30,512 bases of DNA, from positions 1-30,512 of the forward strand of contig JBBSKG010000014.1 of the NCBI GenBank assembly GCA_038256565.1. The letters are read 5' to 3'. Below, in pieces: positions 7,284 through 15,050 of this stretch. The notes below the pieces were generated by a model. It made no database searches, was not told the origin of the DNA, and was given only the letters and a program-made list of their open reading frames with translations. Within the stretch, counting starts at the first letter, position 1. Every line of letters begins with the position of its first letter. Origin of the DNA: JACOTK01 sp038256565 (GTDB lineage: Bacteria; Actinomycetota; Acidimicrobiia; Acidimicrobiales; CADCSY01). Both the position numbers and the translations under genes were made by a program.

Positions 7284-9230
7284 ATGGCAGAGCGCGAACG
7301 TCCATGGGTCATGCGAACCTATTCGGGCCATTCCACGGCCAAGGCCTCAAATGAGCTTTACCGAAATAACCTTGCAAAGGGCCAAACTGGACTTTCCATA
7401 GCCTTCGACTTGCCGACTCAAACCGGTTATGACCCCGACCATCTGCTGGCCAACGGTGAGGTTGGCAAGGTAGGTGTCCCCGTTGTGCACCTTAGGCATA
7501 TGAACCAGCTTCTAGACGGCATACCTCCTGGTGAGATGAACACCTCGATGACCATAAATGCCACTGCTGCTTGGCTGCTGGGGCTCTACGTTGCCAATGC
7601 TCAGGACCAAGGAGTCGAGTCCACCCAACTACGGGGAACGACCCAAAACGACATCATCAAGGAATACCTCAGCAGGGGAACCTACATATTTCCTCCGGCA
7701 GCTAGCAGACGATTAATCGTCGACATGGTTGCTTATTGCTCAAAGCACATACCCAAGTGGAACCCCGTGAACGTGTGCAGTTATCACCTTCAAGAGGCTG
7801 GGGCGACGCCAGTGCAAGAGATTGCCTACGCGCTAGCAACTGCCATTGGAGTACTTGATGCAGTACGTGAGTCTGGCCAAGTTGATGAAAAAGACTTTGG
7901 AAATATGGTCGGAAGTATCTCGTTCTTCGTCAACGCCGGTATTCGTTTCATCGAGGAAACCTGCAAGATGCGGGCGTTCACCGAACTATGGGACCGCATA
8001 TGCCTAGAGCGTTATGGAGTTCAAGACCCCAAGATGCGACGTTTTCGTTATGGCGTCCAAGTAAATTCGCTTGGCCTTACCGAAGCTCAGCCAGAAAACA
8101 ATGTGCAGCGAATAGTTTTGGAAGCGCTCGGCGTCACCCTTTCAAAGAATGCACGAGCTAGGTCACTGCAACTTCCTGCCTGGAATGAGGCACTAGGCCT
8201 TCCGCGTCCATGGGATCAACAGTGGTCACTGCGAATCCAACAAGTACTGGCACTTGAAACTGACCTATTGGAATATGACGACATCTTCGATGGATCCACA
8301 GTGATAGAGAACAAAACTGCAGAGCTTCGCGATGCTGCATGGGCAGAGCTTGAGGAGGTTCTAGAACTCGGTGGTGCCTTCGAGGCCATCGAAGAACTAA
8401 AGGGTCGACTTGTTGCATCCCATACAGAGCGCATGCGCAGGCTTGAATCGGGAGATCTACAAGTTGTCGGCGTAAATGTGTTTACAGAGACCGCTACCTC
8501 ACCGTTGGGGGGCGAAGAAAGCATTCTTAAAGTCGACCCCACTACTCAAGAGCAACTAATTACCGATGTCCGCGAATGGCGCGCAGCACGAGATAACGAC
8601 TTGGTCAAAAACTCGCTTGAAGAACTACGTAGGGTTGCTCGCTCAAGTGAAAACATCATGGACGCAACCATCGCTCTTGCTCATGCAGGGGGAACTACGG
8701 GCGAATGGGCAGACGTGCTGCGAGAAGAGTTCGGTGAATACCGAGCACCAACAGGAGTGTCAGCAGCGGTAGGTCGTCGTGGCAACTCACTTGCAGCCGT
8801 TGCAGAGCGAGCAAAAGCACTGCCCGGGGGTCCACCTCGATTACTCGTAGCAAAACCGGGTCTAGATGGTCATTCCAATGGAGCTGAGCAAATTGCTGTT
8901 GCTGCACGAGACGCAGGCATGGAAGTTATATATCAAGGAATTCGTCTTACCCCCGAACAAATTGCTTCGGTCGCGCGTGACGAAGATGTTGACGTGGTCG
9001 GCCTATCGATTCTTTCTGGATCACACTTGGAACTCGTGCCGCTGGTAGTCAAACTTCTACGTGACTATAGCGTTGATGCACAGGTTATCGTGGGGGGAAT
9101 CATCCCCGAAGATGATCGACCCAAACTTCTCGCTAACGGAGTAGCGGCGGTTTACACACCAAAAGACTTTGAACTGACCAGAATCATGGATGAAATAACC
9201 TCACTGACTTCCAAAAATCGCCGACAGTAA
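7284..9230 (+). CDS. ecm: Ethylmalonyl-CoA mutase / MeaA-type B12-dependent acyl-CoA mutase
   Basis: Adenosylcobalamin-dependent carbon-skeleton mutase; the closest family I recognise interconverts ethylmalonyl-CoA and methylsuccinyl-CoA in the ethylmalonyl-CoA pathway. It has 648 residues as a single chain: a TIM-barrel substrate domain (about 1-500) and a C-terminal B12 domain with KPGLDGHSNG, the D-x-H-x-x-G cobalt-ligating motif (Asp528, His530). Diagnostic MeaA/Ecm stretches include RPWVMRTYSGHSTAKASNEL, FDLPTQTGYDPDHLL, LPAWNEALGLPRPWDQQW and the conserved QPENNVQRIV. The family is shorter than MutB methylmalonyl-CoA mutase (about 730). GGAGAG lies immediately before the ATG, an unusually tight spacing, but no earlier in-frame start was seen. 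Streptomyces MeaA proteins of this type are the alternative assignment. Confidence 0.9.
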   Translation: MAERERPWVMRTYSGHSTAKASNELYRNNLAKGQTGLSIAFDLPTQTGYDPDHLLANGEVGKVGVPVVHLRHMNQLLDGIPPGEMNTSMTINATAAWLLGLYVANAQDQGVESTQLRGTTQNDIIKEYLSRGTYIFPPAASRRLIVDMVAYCSKHIPKWNPVNVCSYHLQEAGATPVQEIAYALATAIGVLDAVRESGQVDEKDFGNMVGSISFFVNAGIRFIEETCKMRAFTELWDRICLERYGVQDPKMRRFRYGVQVNSLGLTEAQPENNVQRIVLEALGVTLSKNARARSLQLPAWNEALGLPRPWDQQWSLRIQQVLALETDLLEYDDIFDGSTVIENKTAELRDAAWAELEEVLELGGAFEAIEELKGRLVASHTERMRRLESGDLQVVGVNVFTETATSPLGGEESILKVDPTTQEQLITDVREWRAARDNDLVKNSLEELRRVARSSENIMDATIALAHAGGTTGEWADVLREEFGEYRAPTGVSAAVGRRGNSLAAVAERAKALPGGPPRLLVAKPGLDGHSNGAEQIAVAARDAGMEVIYQGIRLTPEQIASVARDEDVDVVGLSILSGSHLELVPLVVKLLRDYSVDAQVIVGGIIPEDDRPKLLANGVAAVYTPKDFELTRIMDEITSLTSKNRRQ

Positions 9231-9234
9231 TGAG

Positions 9235-9708
9235 GTGACCCCTGTGTTAAACGATCCCGAGAGCGGACTCCTAAACGGCGATTATTTTCGCGCCAGCGTC
9301 CCCAATCGGGTGGCGACTGCTCGTCGCTTGCTGCGGCCACTGTCTGTCGTGTTATTAACGACTGGCGATTCATCTGCTCATCCCACGCGTTGCCAACCCG
9401 AAGAAGCACGAATCATCGCAGAAACGTTGTTACGTACCCTGCGAGAATCAGATATTCCTTGTCGCCTCGAAGATGGTGGCTTTGGTCTAATCCTTGAAGA
9501 CACGCCTGAAAACGGAGCGGTCTGGACCATCGAAAGGCTTCGACGTCTACTTGTCAATCAAGGTATAGATCTCACCATTTGGGCTGGCATTGCGGCGTAT
9601 CCAGCACACGCACTCGAAGCCAATGAGCTGATGCTCAAGGCCCAACAGGCCATGGCTCAAGCCCTTGAATGGGCACAATCACGTATCGAGGTTGCGGTCC
9701 CCGAGTAG
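9235..9708 (+). CDS. Degenerate GGDEF-domain protein
   Basis: 157 residues. The fold signature of a diguanylate cyclase is present: DPESGLLNGDYF (the DxLTGLxNRxxF entry), RLEDGGFGLILEDTPENGA (the RxGGDEFxxxL hairpin), and IWAGIAAYPAHALEANELMLKAQQAMAQAL (the C-terminal GxAxxP...LLxxAdxALxxAK part). The active-site GGDEF is replaced by DGGFG, so cyclase activity is unlikely. It may bind nucleotide or partners, or be a relic. The start is GTG 9235, four bases after the ecm stop; GTG 9244, preceded by GAGGTG, is equally plausible. Its last 30 bases overlap the 3' end of the convergent CoA-transferase gene. Confidence 0.75.
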   Translation: MTPVLNDPESGLLNGDYFRASVPNRVATARRLLRPLSVVLLTTGDSSAHPTRCQPEEARIIAETLLRTLRESDIPCRLEDGGFGLILEDTPENGAVWTIERLRRLLVNQGIDLTIWAGIAAYPAHALEANELMLKAQQAMAQALEWAQSRIEVAVPE

Positions 9709-10812
9709 TTCACCAAGAACCTCGTCGTTATCAGCACCGAGGGGGCGCCCTGCCCAGCGAATGAAACCAGGGGTTGCAGAAAGCCGAGCAATTGGGCCTT
9801 GCATGGGAACACCGTCTACCTCGACCACTGAACCCCTGGCTAAGTAGTGCGGGTCTTTGGCGATGTCGGCCATAGTCATAACCGGCGCAACTGCAGCTTG
9901 CGCTTCATCAAAAGCTTGCAGAACTTGGTCGAGAGTGCGCTTCGCCACCCAGTCAACCACCAGTGCTTCGACTTCGTCGCGATGTTCAACTCGACCTTCA
10001 AAAGTAGCGAAACGTGAATCATCTCCTGCGCCAACCAAAGACATGACTCGTTCAGCCACCGATTCAGCTGAAGTCGAGATTGCAACCCAACGCCCATCAG
10101 AAGTTCTATAGGTACCGCGAGGCACCGTATAAGGAATGCCTGAACCCAAACGAGGCTGCTCATAACCCAAAAGGTGATAGGCCGACGGAAGCGGGCCCAT
10201 CAGCTGAAAAAGCGATTCGAGCAAACTTACATCAACCACCTGACCTTGTCCCGAATGAACCGCAACCATCGTGGCGAACGCTCCAACCAATGCTGTGACC
10301 TCATCAGTCAATGCAATAGGTGGGAGTAGAGGTGGCCCATCAGGTTCACCATTTATGGCAGCAAACCCAGACATAGCCTCGGCAAGGGTCGCAAAGCCAG
10401 GCCGATCGGCATAGGGCCCGTCTTGTCCGAACCCACTAACTCGGGTAATCACCAAACTCGGGTTTCTAGCCAATAAAACCTCTGGGGCAAGACCCAATCG
10501 CTCAAGCACTCCCGGGCGAAAGTTTTCGATGAGAACTTGGGCGCTATCACACAACGCCAACATGGCCTCAAGACCTTCGGAAGATTTAAGGTCAAGCACA
10601 ATCGTACGTTTGCCCCGACCGGCCAACTTCCACCAGAGCGTCACGTCATCTCGAGGGTCTCGCCAGCCCATTCCCCTAGTGGTATCGCCGTCGCCTGGAC
10701 GTTCCACTTTGATCACGTCGGCTCCATAGTCAGCCAAATAACGGGCTGTACCAGGACCAGCTACGACCGTCGAACAATCTATAACCCTCAGATCGGCGAG
10801 TGGGCCAGTCAT
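9679..10812 (-). CDS. Family III CoA-transferase (CaiB/BaiF type)
   Basis: Transfers or racemises acyl-CoA groups; relatives include alpha-methylacyl-CoA racemase, formyl-CoA transferase and succinyl-CoA-dependent transferases. The 377 residues show the family entry PLADLRVIDCSTVVAGPGTARYLADYGADVIKVERPGDGD, then LIENFRPGVLERLGL, VTRVSGFGQDGPYADRPGF, and GQVVDVSLLESLFQLMG. The length fits the racemase-like branch, but the exact substrate cannot be read from sequence. The ATG at 10812 has no obvious Shine-Dalgarno sequence. Palindromic element copy C lies immediately upstream, between this gene and the metallophosphoesterase that precedes it on the same strand. Confidence 0.88.
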   Translation of the reverse strand: MTGPLADLRVIDCSTVVAGPGTARYLADYGADVIKVERPGDGDTTRGMGWRDPRDDVTLWWKLAGRGKRTIVLDLKSSEGLEAMLALCDSAQVLIENFRPGVLERLGLAPEVLLARNPSLVITRVSGFGQDGPYADRPGFATLAEAMSGFAAINGEPDGPPLLPPIALTDEVTALVGAFATMVAVHSGQGQVVDVSLLESLFQLMGPLPSAYHLLGYEQPRLGSGIPYTVPRGTYRTSDGRWVAISTSAESVAERVMSLVGAGDDSRFATFEGRVEHRDEVEALVVDWVAKRTLDQVLQAFDEAQAAVAPVMTMADIAKDPHYLARGSVVEVDGVPMQGPIARLSATPGFIRWAGRPLGADNDEVLGELLGDRNLDT

Positions 10813-10830
10813 TAGTTAGGGCCTAGGCCA

Positions 10831-10933
10831 AAGGACCCGCAATGAAACAACTTGCGCGGCACTCTAAAAGTTCTCCTTGGTAGGTATCACAATTCGGCCT
10901 CCGGCCGCGCGAGTTGTTTCATCTCGGGCCCAA
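10831..10933. repeat. Palindromic element, diverged copy C
   Basis: Same layout as copies A and B and in the orientation of B: outer arms starting AAGGACC and ending GGGCCCAA, an inner arm reading ATGAAACAACTTGCGCGG, and the small hairpin CGGCC-GGA-GGCCG. Where A has ACAAAACTACTT, C has ATGAAACAACTT, and the opposite arm changes to match, so pairing is kept. The interior outside the hairpin is unrelated in sequence. The right part (10864-10933) is inside the metallophosphoesterase reading frame. Confidence 0.82.
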
Positions 10934-11961
10934 ATGGGAAAGCAGCGTTCTTCAAGTGACCCAAACGAGTAAGAGGAGTACATGCCACCAAACATTGCAC
11001 GGGTTCGATCGGTCCAATTAATGGCCTCGGGGGCCGAGATGCGCCGCATGATCTGAAGAATTCCGCCCTCATAAACTCGATATTCAGCCCAGGCACCTGG
11101 GTAATCCTTGGTGGAACCCACTTCGACCCACGGAAACTCACCCGTGGCAGGAAAGCGTCGTACTCGATTGCGGTGAGTATGACCTGCGAAATACCCGACC
11201 AGGGCCTTACGTCTTGCGACTACCTCAATGAGGGCTTCTGAATCATCAGGCACAATTCCGAAATATCCAGGCTCACGGCGTTTGGATAACGGGCTCCACA
11301 CGTGATGGTGACCAAAGACAAGCACTGGCCGAGTTGCTCGCACAGCCAATTCATCAAGCCAGTCAAGGTCTGCGGCAGTCACTTGCCCATTTGGATGACC
11401 GGGACGAGTGGTATCTATAACAGCGAGAACCACCCCAGGAAGTGTTATCTCAAGCGGTGCCTCAGAGGCAAAGGTTTCTCCGTGATATGCATCATGATTT
11501 CCACGCACATGGTGCAAACGGTCACCCAATCCAGCTTGGTAACAGTCGAGAAACTGCTGGTACTCCTCGTTTGTACCTTTAGCGGTCAGGTCTCCCTTAG
11601 CGACTACGGCATCGGGGCCTGCCCCGTCTCGTAATGCAACAATCTCGGCAAGCGCTGCCCTGTTCATAGTCTCTGGATAAGGAGCTTCCCCTTCTTCTAC
11701 TGAGAGGATCGGGCCAATATCAGCACCCTCGATAACGCCACATTCGGTTTCTCCAAAATGCACATCGTTGACCGTGGCGAGAACTGACAACAGCTCGCCA
11801 GGGGGCCGAGGCAACGTGTGAACATCGACCCCATCAAGGACGTACTTGGTATCGGGTGTGAGATCGACATAATGACGAACGTCGCTTCCGGCAAAGAGCA
11901 CAGCCTCATCATCAGAAACAGTGGTCAGCTCGGCAGCGAGAGACTCATGGGCGACACTCAC
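10864..11961 (-). CDS. Calcineurin-like metallophosphoesterase (class III cyclic nucleotide phosphodiesterase-like)
   Basis: 365 residues with all the metal-binding blocks of the superfamily in order: NDVHFG (Asp66, His68), KGDLT (Asp124), RGNHD (Asn155, His156), FGHHH (about 217-220) and AGHTHRN (His261, His263). The arrangement resembles CpdA/Rv0805-type enzymes that hydrolyse cyclic nucleotides or other phosphodiesters, but the true substrate is unknown. The last 23 or so residues and the stop codon are encoded by palindromic element copy C, so the C-terminus was probably replaced when the element inserted. The ATG overlaps the end of the carboxylase epsilon gene by four bases. Confidence 0.85.
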   Translation of the reverse strand: MSVAHESLAAELTTVSDDEAVLFAGSDVRHYVDLTPDTKYVLDGVDVHTLPRPPGELLSVLATVNDVHFGETECGVIEGADIGPILSVEEGEAPYPETMNRAALAEIVALRDGAGPDAVVAKGDLTAKGTNEEYQQFLDCYQAGLGDRLHHVRGNHDAYHGETFASEAPLEITLPGVVLAVIDTTRPGHPNGQVTAADLDWLDELAVRATRPVLVFGHHHVWSPLSKRREPGYFGIVPDDSEALIEVVARRKALVGYFAGHTHRNRVRRFPATGEFPWVEVGSTKDYPGAWAEYRVYEGGILQIMRRISAPEAINWTDRTRAMFGGMYSSYSFGSLEERCFPIWARDETTRAAGGRIVIPTKENF

Positions 11962-12179
11962 CAGGGTCGAACCCGCCTACTTGCCACTGGCTTAGCCCAC
12001 CAACGACCAGAGAATCGCCAAGATGTTCCAAGCTCAGCCTGATCTTGTGCTTGGGCTTCATTTCCGGAAACTTGAGGCCACAAAACCTCAACTGCTGCAA
12101 CAATCGCCGCCGTCTCTTCAGGCGTTGCAGACACTCGGCCGCTAGGAGAACGGACTGTGGCGATATCCATCTCGCTCAC
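11958..12179 (-). CDS. Acyl-CoA carboxylase epsilon subunit
   Basis: Small 73-residue protein ending SWRFSGRWWAKP, the C-terminal Trp/Arg-rich pattern of actinobacterial AccE/PccE subunits, with a preceding helix PEETAAIVAAVEVLW. Epsilon subunits bind the beta subunit and stimulate carboxylation of acetyl- or propionyl-CoA. It overlaps the end of the beta-subunit gene by four bases, the usual arrangement. The family is short and poorly conserved, so the call rests on the C-terminal pattern plus the gene position. Confidence 0.82.
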   Translation of the reverse strand: MSEMDIATVRSPSGRVSATPEETAAIVAAVEVLWPQVSGNEAQAQDQAELGTSWRFSGRWWAKPVASRRVRPW

Positions 12180-13735
12180 AGCGGAACGTTTCCATGCTTG
12201 CGTTTAGGCAACTCTTCACGCTTCGAACGCAGCATGTCCAAGCCAGCAATGAGCTTCACCCGTGTCTCTGCTGGGTCAATCACATCATCGACATACCCAC
12301 GCTCTGCGGCTACGTACGGGTTTGCGTAATGCTCTGTGTACTCCTCGATCAGCTCGGTACGCCGGGCCGCTGGGTTAGGCGATTCAAGCAGTTCACGTCG
12401 ATAAATAATCTCAACAGCTCCAGATGGACCCATAACCGCAAGCTCAGCCGAAGGCCAAGCAAACGCAAGGTCAGCACCAATCGACTTGGAACTCATAACC
12501 ACATAAGCGCCTCCATAAGCCTTACGGGTTATGACTTGAATGCACGGCACTGACGCCTCGCAATAGGCATATAGCAATTTCGCGCCGTGGCGAATGATGC
12601 CGCCATATTCCTGATCTACACCTGGAAGGAACCCTGGCACATCAACAAAGGTGACAATCGGAATATTGAACGCATCGCACGTGCGAACAAATCGTGCGGC
12701 CTTCTCCGCAGATTCAATATCGAGAACGCCAGCCAAAACAGCGGGCTGGTTGCCAACAATGCCAACAACATGGCCATCTAGACGGGAGAAACCACACACA
12801 ATGCTGCGTGCCCAGTGATGGAAATATTCAAAGAATTCGCCATCGTCGACGACCGCCGAAATCACCTTGACCATGTCATAGGGCTTGTTAGGGCTATCGG
12901 GCATGAGATCCATCAACTCTGGACAAAGCCGAGTGGGGTCATCATCAGGCTGAAATGAGGGGGGAGCTTCAAGGTTGTTGGCTGGCATGAAGCCGAGCAA
13001 GTGCCGCACCTGGTCAAGACAAGTCTTCTCATCAGGAGCAACAAAGGTGGCAACGCCAGACTTGCTGGCATGGGTCATCGCTCCTCCCAGTTCTTCGAGC
13101 GTTACGTCTTCTCCTGTAACGGTCTTAACCACATCAGGACCAGTGATGAACATGTGCGAGGTGTCGCTCACCATAAAGATAAAATCGGTAAGCGCCGGGC
13201 TGTAGACCGCCCCTCCAGCACAAGGTCCGAGCACAACGCTGATCTGAGGAATTACCCCAGAACTTGCCACGTTGCGGCGGAAGATTCCACCGTATGAGGC
13301 AAGCGACACCACGCCTTCTTGAATGCGAGCGCCAGCACCGTCATTTAACCCGATCATTGGAGCACCAACAGATTGGGCAAGATCCATCACCTTATGAATC
13401 TTCTCCGCGAATACCTCGCCAAGAGCGCCACCAAACACGGTGAAATCTTGAGAGAACACAAAGACCTTACGGCCATCTATCGTCCCCCAACCTGTGATAA
13501 CACCATCGGTATAGGGACGCTCGTCGTCGAGGCCCAACCCGTGTGCTCGATGCCGTGCGAGCATGTCTAGTTCGTGAAACGAACCTTCATCGAGGAGATA
13601 GTCAAGACGCTCTCGAGCCAACAGTTTGCCCTTGGCATGTTGACGCTCTACTGATCGCTCGGAACCGGCATGGAGCGCCTCTTCCTTACGCTTGGCTAAA
13701 TCTTCAAGTCGTTCACTAAGCAGATGTTCACTCAT
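12176..13735 (-). CDS. Acyl-CoA carboxylase beta subunit (carboxyltransferase; propionyl-/acetyl-CoA)
   Basis: About 519 residues. It transfers carboxyl from carboxybiotin to acyl-CoA, giving methylmalonyl-CoA or malonyl-CoA. Both carboxyltransferase halves are present: SVGAPMIGLNDGAGARIQEGV and VVLGPCAGGAVYSPALTDF in the N-half, and FVDVPGFLPGVDQEYGGIIRHGAKLLYAY and AYGGAYVVMSSKSIGADLAFAWPSAE in the C-half. I use the ATG at 13735; a GTG directly before it (13738) is possible. Neither has a clear Shine-Dalgarno sequence. No biotin-carboxylase alpha subunit is in the window, so it must be encoded elsewhere. The specificity position in GGAYVVM carries Val. Confidence 0.93.
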   Translation of the reverse strand: MSEHLLSERLEDLAKRKEEALHAGSERSVERQHAKGKLLARERLDYLLDEGSFHELDMLARHRAHGLGLDDERPYTDGVITGWGTIDGRKVFVFSQDFTVFGGALGEVFAEKIHKVMDLAQSVGAPMIGLNDGAGARIQEGVVSLASYGGIFRRNVASSGVIPQISVVLGPCAGGAVYSPALTDFIFMVSDTSHMFITGPDVVKTVTGEDVTLEELGGAMTHASKSGVATFVAPDEKTCLDQVRHLLGFMPANNLEAPPSFQPDDDPTRLCPELMDLMPDSPNKPYDMVKVISAVVDDGEFFEYFHHWARSIVCGFSRLDGHVVGIVGNQPAVLAGVLDIESAEKAARFVRTCDAFNIPIVTFVDVPGFLPGVDQEYGGIIRHGAKLLYAYCEASVPCIQVITRKAYGGAYVVMSSKSIGADLAFAWPSAELAVMGPSGAVEIIYRRELLESPNPAARRTELIEEYTEHYANPYVAAERGYVDDVIDPAETRVKLIAGLDMLRSKREELPKRKHGNVPL

Positions 13736-13785
13736 CACTCGCAGAGTATCGGCTCAGTGGCTTCTTTGAGGAAGCGCTGACACTT

Positions 13786-14049
13786 TCAGCCATGCACCGA
13801 GCAGGTACGAGTGACCGGGTTTGCGCCAAGCCGTTCGTTCCCAAGGCTTGCACCACACACTTCACAGATGCCATAAGTACCCTGATCAAGCCTGACTAAA
13901 GCCCGCTCAACGTCAACAATCTCAGTCTCAACCCGCGTTAGCTGAGTCTCATCAATAGGGTTCTCCACCCCCCCAACCCTAGTCTCGACGTCTGGCAGAG
14001 CGACAGAAGCAACTGAGTTTTGCCGTGGGGAGGTACCGTGTGTGAGCAA
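13786..14049 (-). CDS. TraR/DksA-type zinc finger protein
   Basis: Up to 87 residues. An acidic helical stretch (ETQLTRVETEIVDVERALVRLDQGTYG) leads into CEVCGASLGNERLGANPVTRTCSVH, the C-terminal zinc finger of the DksA/TraR family. The spacing is C-x2-C-x17-C-x2-H, with His replacing the usual fourth Cys. DksA-like proteins act on RNA polymerase with or without ppGpp; small actinobacterial members are of unknown role. The start is uncertain: the longest frame begins with TTG at 14049, four bases from the opposite-strand tRNA, and a GTG within the frame is an alternative. No clear ribosome binding site. Confidence 0.75.
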   Translation of the reverse strand: MLTHGTSPRQNSVASVALPDVETRVGGVENPIDETQLTRVETEIVDVERALVRLDQGTYGICEVCGASLGNERLGANPVTRTCSVHG

Positions 14050-14052
14050 TAA

Positions 14053-14125
14053 GGGCCGCTAGCTCATCGGGTAGAGCAGGGGACTTTTAATCCCAAGGTG
14101 CAGGGTTCGAGACCCTGGCGGCCCA
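14053..14125 (+). tRNA. tRNA-Lys (anticodon TTT)
   Basis: A complete cloverleaf can be drawn: acceptor GGGCCGC (14053-14059) pairs with GCGGCCC (14118-14124); the D stem is GCTC/GAGC; the anticodon stem GGGGA/TCCCA (first pair G-A) holds the loop CTTTTAA with TTT at 14086-14088; the variable loop has five bases; the T stem CAGGG/CCCTG holds the loop TTCGAGA. The discriminator is A14125 and no CCA is encoded. It is the only plus-strand gene between two minus-strand genes. Confidence 0.97.
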
Positions 14126-14178
14126 CAACTTGCCCTGATATGAATGGACGCTTGGATCATGTCAAGCGTCCAGCGGCA

Positions 14179-14448
14179 TTATGAAGGAGAATTGTCTGGT
14201 GAAGGTGGCGGAGATTTGGGGACCAGGGGACGAATGGCACCCAGGCCTTCGAGAGCAGCGGGGGTAGGGGAGGCTGCGGCCTTGTTGGCCTGTTGTATGG
14301 CGTAGTACAGCTCTTCACGATGCACGGTGATGCTACGAGGTGCCTTGATACCGATGCGAACTTGTTCACCATGAACTTCTAAGACCGTTATCACTACATC
14401 GGAACCAATCATGATGCTTTGGTTCGCTCGACGAGTCAGGACCAGCAT
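14179..14448 (-). CDS. csrA: Carbon storage/translational regulator CsrA
   Basis: Dimeric RNA-binding protein that represses or stabilises mRNAs by binding GGA motifs near ribosome binding sites. The canonical core is MLVLTRRANQSIMIG at the N-terminus and VRIGIKAPRSITVHREELY in the second half (residues 1-48). The 89 residues exceed the usual 60-75 because of an Ala/Pro-rich tail (residues 53-89, ending PPPSPDNSPS). AAGGAG lies just before the ATG. It follows fliW by 49 bases, as in the Bacillus flagellar order, so FliW very likely antagonises it. Confidence 0.95.
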   Translation of the reverse strand: MLVLTRRANQSIMIGSDVVITVLEVHGEQVRIGIKAPRSITVHREELYYAIQQANKAAASPTPAALEGLGAIRPLVPKSPPPSPDNSPS

Positions 14449-14497
14449 CGCAGGCTCCTTCCGTGGATAGTGTGCCCAATGCTAGGCGATGGACTGT

Positions 14498-14896
14498 TCA
14501 ACTCGCGAGCAATGGGCGCCGTATAAAATCATCAGGCAGCGACAATACGACTTGGCCAGCTTTGAGAGTGTGGCGATTTACGATCACAGGACCGAGAAGG
14601 TTGGCCGTTGCGCCCTTTGGATCATCAGGGACCGTCACGATGACCAATGTGATCGCATCATCAGTAGTCGTCAACTCAAGGCGAGCCGCCGACTCATCAT
14701 CAATTTCAGGCTCGTAGTCGGGGAAAAAGAGAAGTGGCGGAACAACTACAAACTCAAGAGTCTCGTCTTCAAGACTGTGGAGCAATGAAAATGGACTCCC
14801 TTCGCCTCCCCATGCCAGCAAAGTAAAACGCTTTGCGTCTGGGAAGCCCATCAGTCCATCTGGAAAATTCAGCTCTGGAATATCCGCCTCGCTCAT
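14498..14896 (-). CDS. fliW: Flagellar assembly factor FliW
   Basis: 132 residues, normal family length. FliW sequesters CsrA and binds flagellin, coupling flagellin synthesis to export. Recognisable parts are LNFPDGLMGFPDAKRFTLL at the N-terminus, FVVVPPLLFFPDYEPEI in the middle, and TANLLGPVIVNRHTLKAGQVV near the C-terminus, the standard FliW closing motif. GGAGAG precedes the ATG. It lies between flgL and csrA on the same strand. The 154-base gap to flgL contains two inverted repeats, so it may be expressed partly on its own. Confidence 0.93.
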   Translation of the reverse strand: MSEADIPELNFPDGLMGFPDAKRFTLLAWGGEGSPFSLLHSLEDETLEFVVVPPLLFFPDYEPEIDDESAARLELTTTDDAITLVIVTVPDDPKGATANLLGPVIVNRHTLKAGQVVLSLPDDFIRRPLLAS

Positions 14897-14958
14897 ATCT
14901 CTCCGACCTTACTTAGTGGTTCAGCGAATAGGTGACCTCGTGCGGGGCGAAAGATTCA

Positions 14959-15026
14959 TTTTACCAGTCTTCGCCTGGCAAAACAGGACCCGTATCTAAT
15001 GGAGCCCCACCGAGTCGCTGGGGCTC
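14959..15026 (-). promoter_or_regulatory. Two inverted repeats in the flgL-fliW gap (possible attenuator or processing site)
   Basis: Hairpin one pairs 15002-15009 (GAGCCCCA) with 15019-15026 (TGGGGCTC), a perfect 8-bp stem. Hairpin two pairs 14959-14967 with 14975-14983 (TTTTACCAG with CTGGCAAAA, one G-U type pair in RNA). Neither has a downstream T-run on the minus strand, so they are not classical terminators. They could protect the flgNKL message end or adjust fliW-csrA expression. Confidence 0.4.
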
Positions 15027-15050
15027 TTAAAGAAAATGGCTTCAAGGGCT

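Noticed and set aside
10895..10907. GGA in the hairpin loop of element C as a CsrA site
   Set aside because: The loop base differs from A and B (GAA), is not near a ribosome binding site, and the match is too short to be meaningful.
13736..13785. A GCCGATAC motif upstream of the acyl-CoA carboxylase gene as a second sigma-28 promoter
   Set aside because: The -10 half matches well, but the base stretch 11 positions upstream does not resemble TAAAGTTT or TAAA.
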